Assembly: GCF_026130545.1 (NCBI RefSeq)
Contig: NZ_JAMOIM010000005.1
Location: forward strand, 186,001 to 250,000
Length of the DNA stretch: 64,000 nt
Source: Lichenifustis flavocetrariae
GTDB lineage: Bacteria > Pseudomonadota > Alphaproteobacteria > Rhizobiales > Beijerinckiaceae
Reading direction: 5' to 3'
The notes under the pieces were generated by a model that worked only from the letters and a program-made list of their open reading frames with translations, was not told the DNA's origin and did not search any database. Positions 63,140-64,000 of this stretch are shown here, one piece after another. Position numbers and translations under genes: made by a program. The stretch's first letter is position 1; the number at the start of each line of letters is the position of its first letter.

Positions 63140-64000
63140 TCAGTCAGCGAGCAACTGCCCTTTGCTGAGCCGGAAGGCGGCGGCGCGGCGATGCCCTTCC
63201 ATGCCCTCCGTCGCGCTCTGCCTGATCGCTGGGGGCGCAACCGCGGCCACGCCGCGCTCGTCGAGCCACAGATGGGTGCAGATCTTCACGTAGGATCCGA
63301 CCCAGAGGCCCCCCGTGTAGCGGCCGGCCGCCATGGTGGGGAGCGTGTGGTTCGTGCCGCAGCACTTGTCGGAGTAGACCACACTGGAGAGCGGGCCGAT
63401 GAACAGCGAACCGTAGTTGCGCAGGACCTTGGCCGTGGCGTGCGGATCGCGGGTGTGAACCTGCAGATGCTCGGCCGCGATGAAATCCGAGTAGCCGATC
63501 ATGGCCTGCTCGTCGGCGCAGACCACGATCTCTCCGTAATCGCGCCAGGCTTCGCCTGCGACGTTGGCGGTCGACAGGGTCTTGAGCTGACGTTCGACCT
63601 CCACGAGCGTAGCCTCCGCCAGGGCGCGGTCGGTCGTGATGAGCCCGACCCGGGTCCGCACGTCGTGTTCGGCCTGGGCCAAGAGGTCGGTCGCGATCAT
63701 CTCCGGGTCGCCGGTCTCGTCGGCGACCACGAAAATCTCGCTCGGACCGGCCAACTGGTCGATGCCGACGGGGCCGAAGACCTGCCGCTTCGCTTCGTTC
63801 ACATAGGCGTTGCCCGGGCCGGCGATCTTGTCGACAGCCGGGACGCTCTCTGTGCCGAAGGCCATCGCGGCGATCGCCTGCGCGCCGCCGATCCGGAAGA
63901 TGCGGTCGGCGCCGGCCAAGTGGCAGCCGGCGATCATGGCCGAGTGGGCGCCCGGGGGTAGACAGGCGATCACCGTGTCGCATCCTGCGACCTTGGCCGG
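63140..64000 (-). CDS. Histidinol dehydrogenase-family enzyme, catabolic paralogue (5' end outside window)
   Basis: The last 286 residues of a HisD-fold enzyme; the start lies beyond the right edge. IGGAQAIAAMAFGTE, AGPGNAYVNEAKRQVFG and GPSEIFVVAD are present. The zinc ligands (Gln and His of LLAQAEHD, Asp in VVYSDKCCG, His in MEGHRRAA) and the catalytic EH pair (AAEHLQVH) are kept, so it should be active. Wording differs clearly from the biosynthetic hisD at 12.3 kb and resembles catabolic relatives such as sulfopropanediol dehydrogenase (HpsN). It probably oxidises an alcohol to a carboxylate in the pathway of this cluster. About 215 bases separate it from ridA. Confidence 0.88.
   Translation of the reverse strand, partial: PAKVAGCDTVIACLPPGAHSAMIAGCHLAGADRIFRIGGAQAIAAMAFGTESVPAVDKIAGPGNAYVNEAKRQVFGPVGIDQLAGPSEIFVVADETGDPEMIATDLLAQAEHDVRTRVGLITTDRALAEATLVEVERQLKTLSTANVAGEAWRDYGEIVVCADEQAMIGYSDFIAAEHLQVHTRDPHATAKVLRNYGSLFIGPLSSVVYSDKCCGTNHTLPTMAAGRYTGGLWVGSYVKICTHLWLDERGVAAVAPPAIRQSATEGMEGHRRAAAFRLSKGQLLAD

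Overview
This 64 kb window is chromosomal DNA from a GC-rich alphaproteobacterium, most likely of the order Hyphomicrobiales (Rhizobiales). The evidence is gene content and local order: DUF2948-hisD-UPF0262-LMW phosphatase, a small conserved gene in front of murA, a hisN (suhB-like) gene with an mmgR/suhB-type small RNA just upstream, an EcfG-type (general stress) promoter before a DUF1328 gene, and a rhizobial-style bcsA-bcsB-bcsZ cellulose operon. Genus cannot be fixed from what I can see. I found no insertion sequences, prophage, CRISPR array or rRNA; there is one tRNA-Arg(CCG).

Layout. 0-6 kb: tail of a hybrid histidine kinase, a TetR-controlled mini-operon (DUF4267, a possible 31-codon ORF, NIPSNAP) with a clear palindromic operator, an epoxide-hydrolase-like enzyme, tRNA-Arg, tag and an HD hydrolase. 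6-11 kb: DUF3750, a 14-helix MFS exporter, dctA, a small murA-linked gene, murA. 11.4 kb: a tiny secreted His/Met-rich peptide gene. 11.8-14.6 kb: DUF2948-hisD-UPF0262-phosphatase. 14.6-19.3 kb: XRE regulator divergent from a fatty acid desaturase, followed by an N-methylproline/dimethylglycine demethylase-type flavoenzyme with a strong hairpin where its ribosome binding site should be. 19.4-26 kb: HAD phosphatase, ExoD, two cation antiporters, GNAT, hisN, the small RNA and an N-formylglutamate amidohydrolase. 26-31.7 kb: rpsD (start site folded into a hairpin), a 24-residue membrane peptide, recA, alaS, DUF1328. 32-39.4 kb: cellulose synthesis (bcsA with PilZ, bcsB, bcsZ, a TPR protein; no bcsC porin). 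39.5-44.5 kb: mutM, ubiE-ubiB, a PAS-GGDEF-GAF diguanylate cyclase. 44.7-47.2 kb: a LysR-controlled redox pair whose SDR gene is interrupted by one in-frame amber codon. 47.4-50.7 kb: coaBC-dut-Rrf2-cysK.

50.9-64 kb is the main accessory region. A leftward gene train holds a HisD-family dehydrogenase (running off the right edge), RidA, DUF1028, a flavin monooxygenase, an ArgE-type deacylase, a LysR regulator and a complete polyamine/opine-type ABC importer. Opposite it are a Rieske oxygenase of the betaine/N-demethylase type and a second, related LysR. Together they look like an import-and-catabolism module for an N-substituted (acylated and/or N-methylated) amino compound. The substrate is unknown, and this is the best candidate for an undescribed pathway here.

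Regulatory links visible in the sequence: c-di-GMP (diguanylate cyclase with an I-site; PilZ domain on BcsA), general stress response (EcfG promoter), SOS (near-consensus LexA box before recA), and several palindromes in divergent promoter regions next to TetR, XRE and LysR genes.
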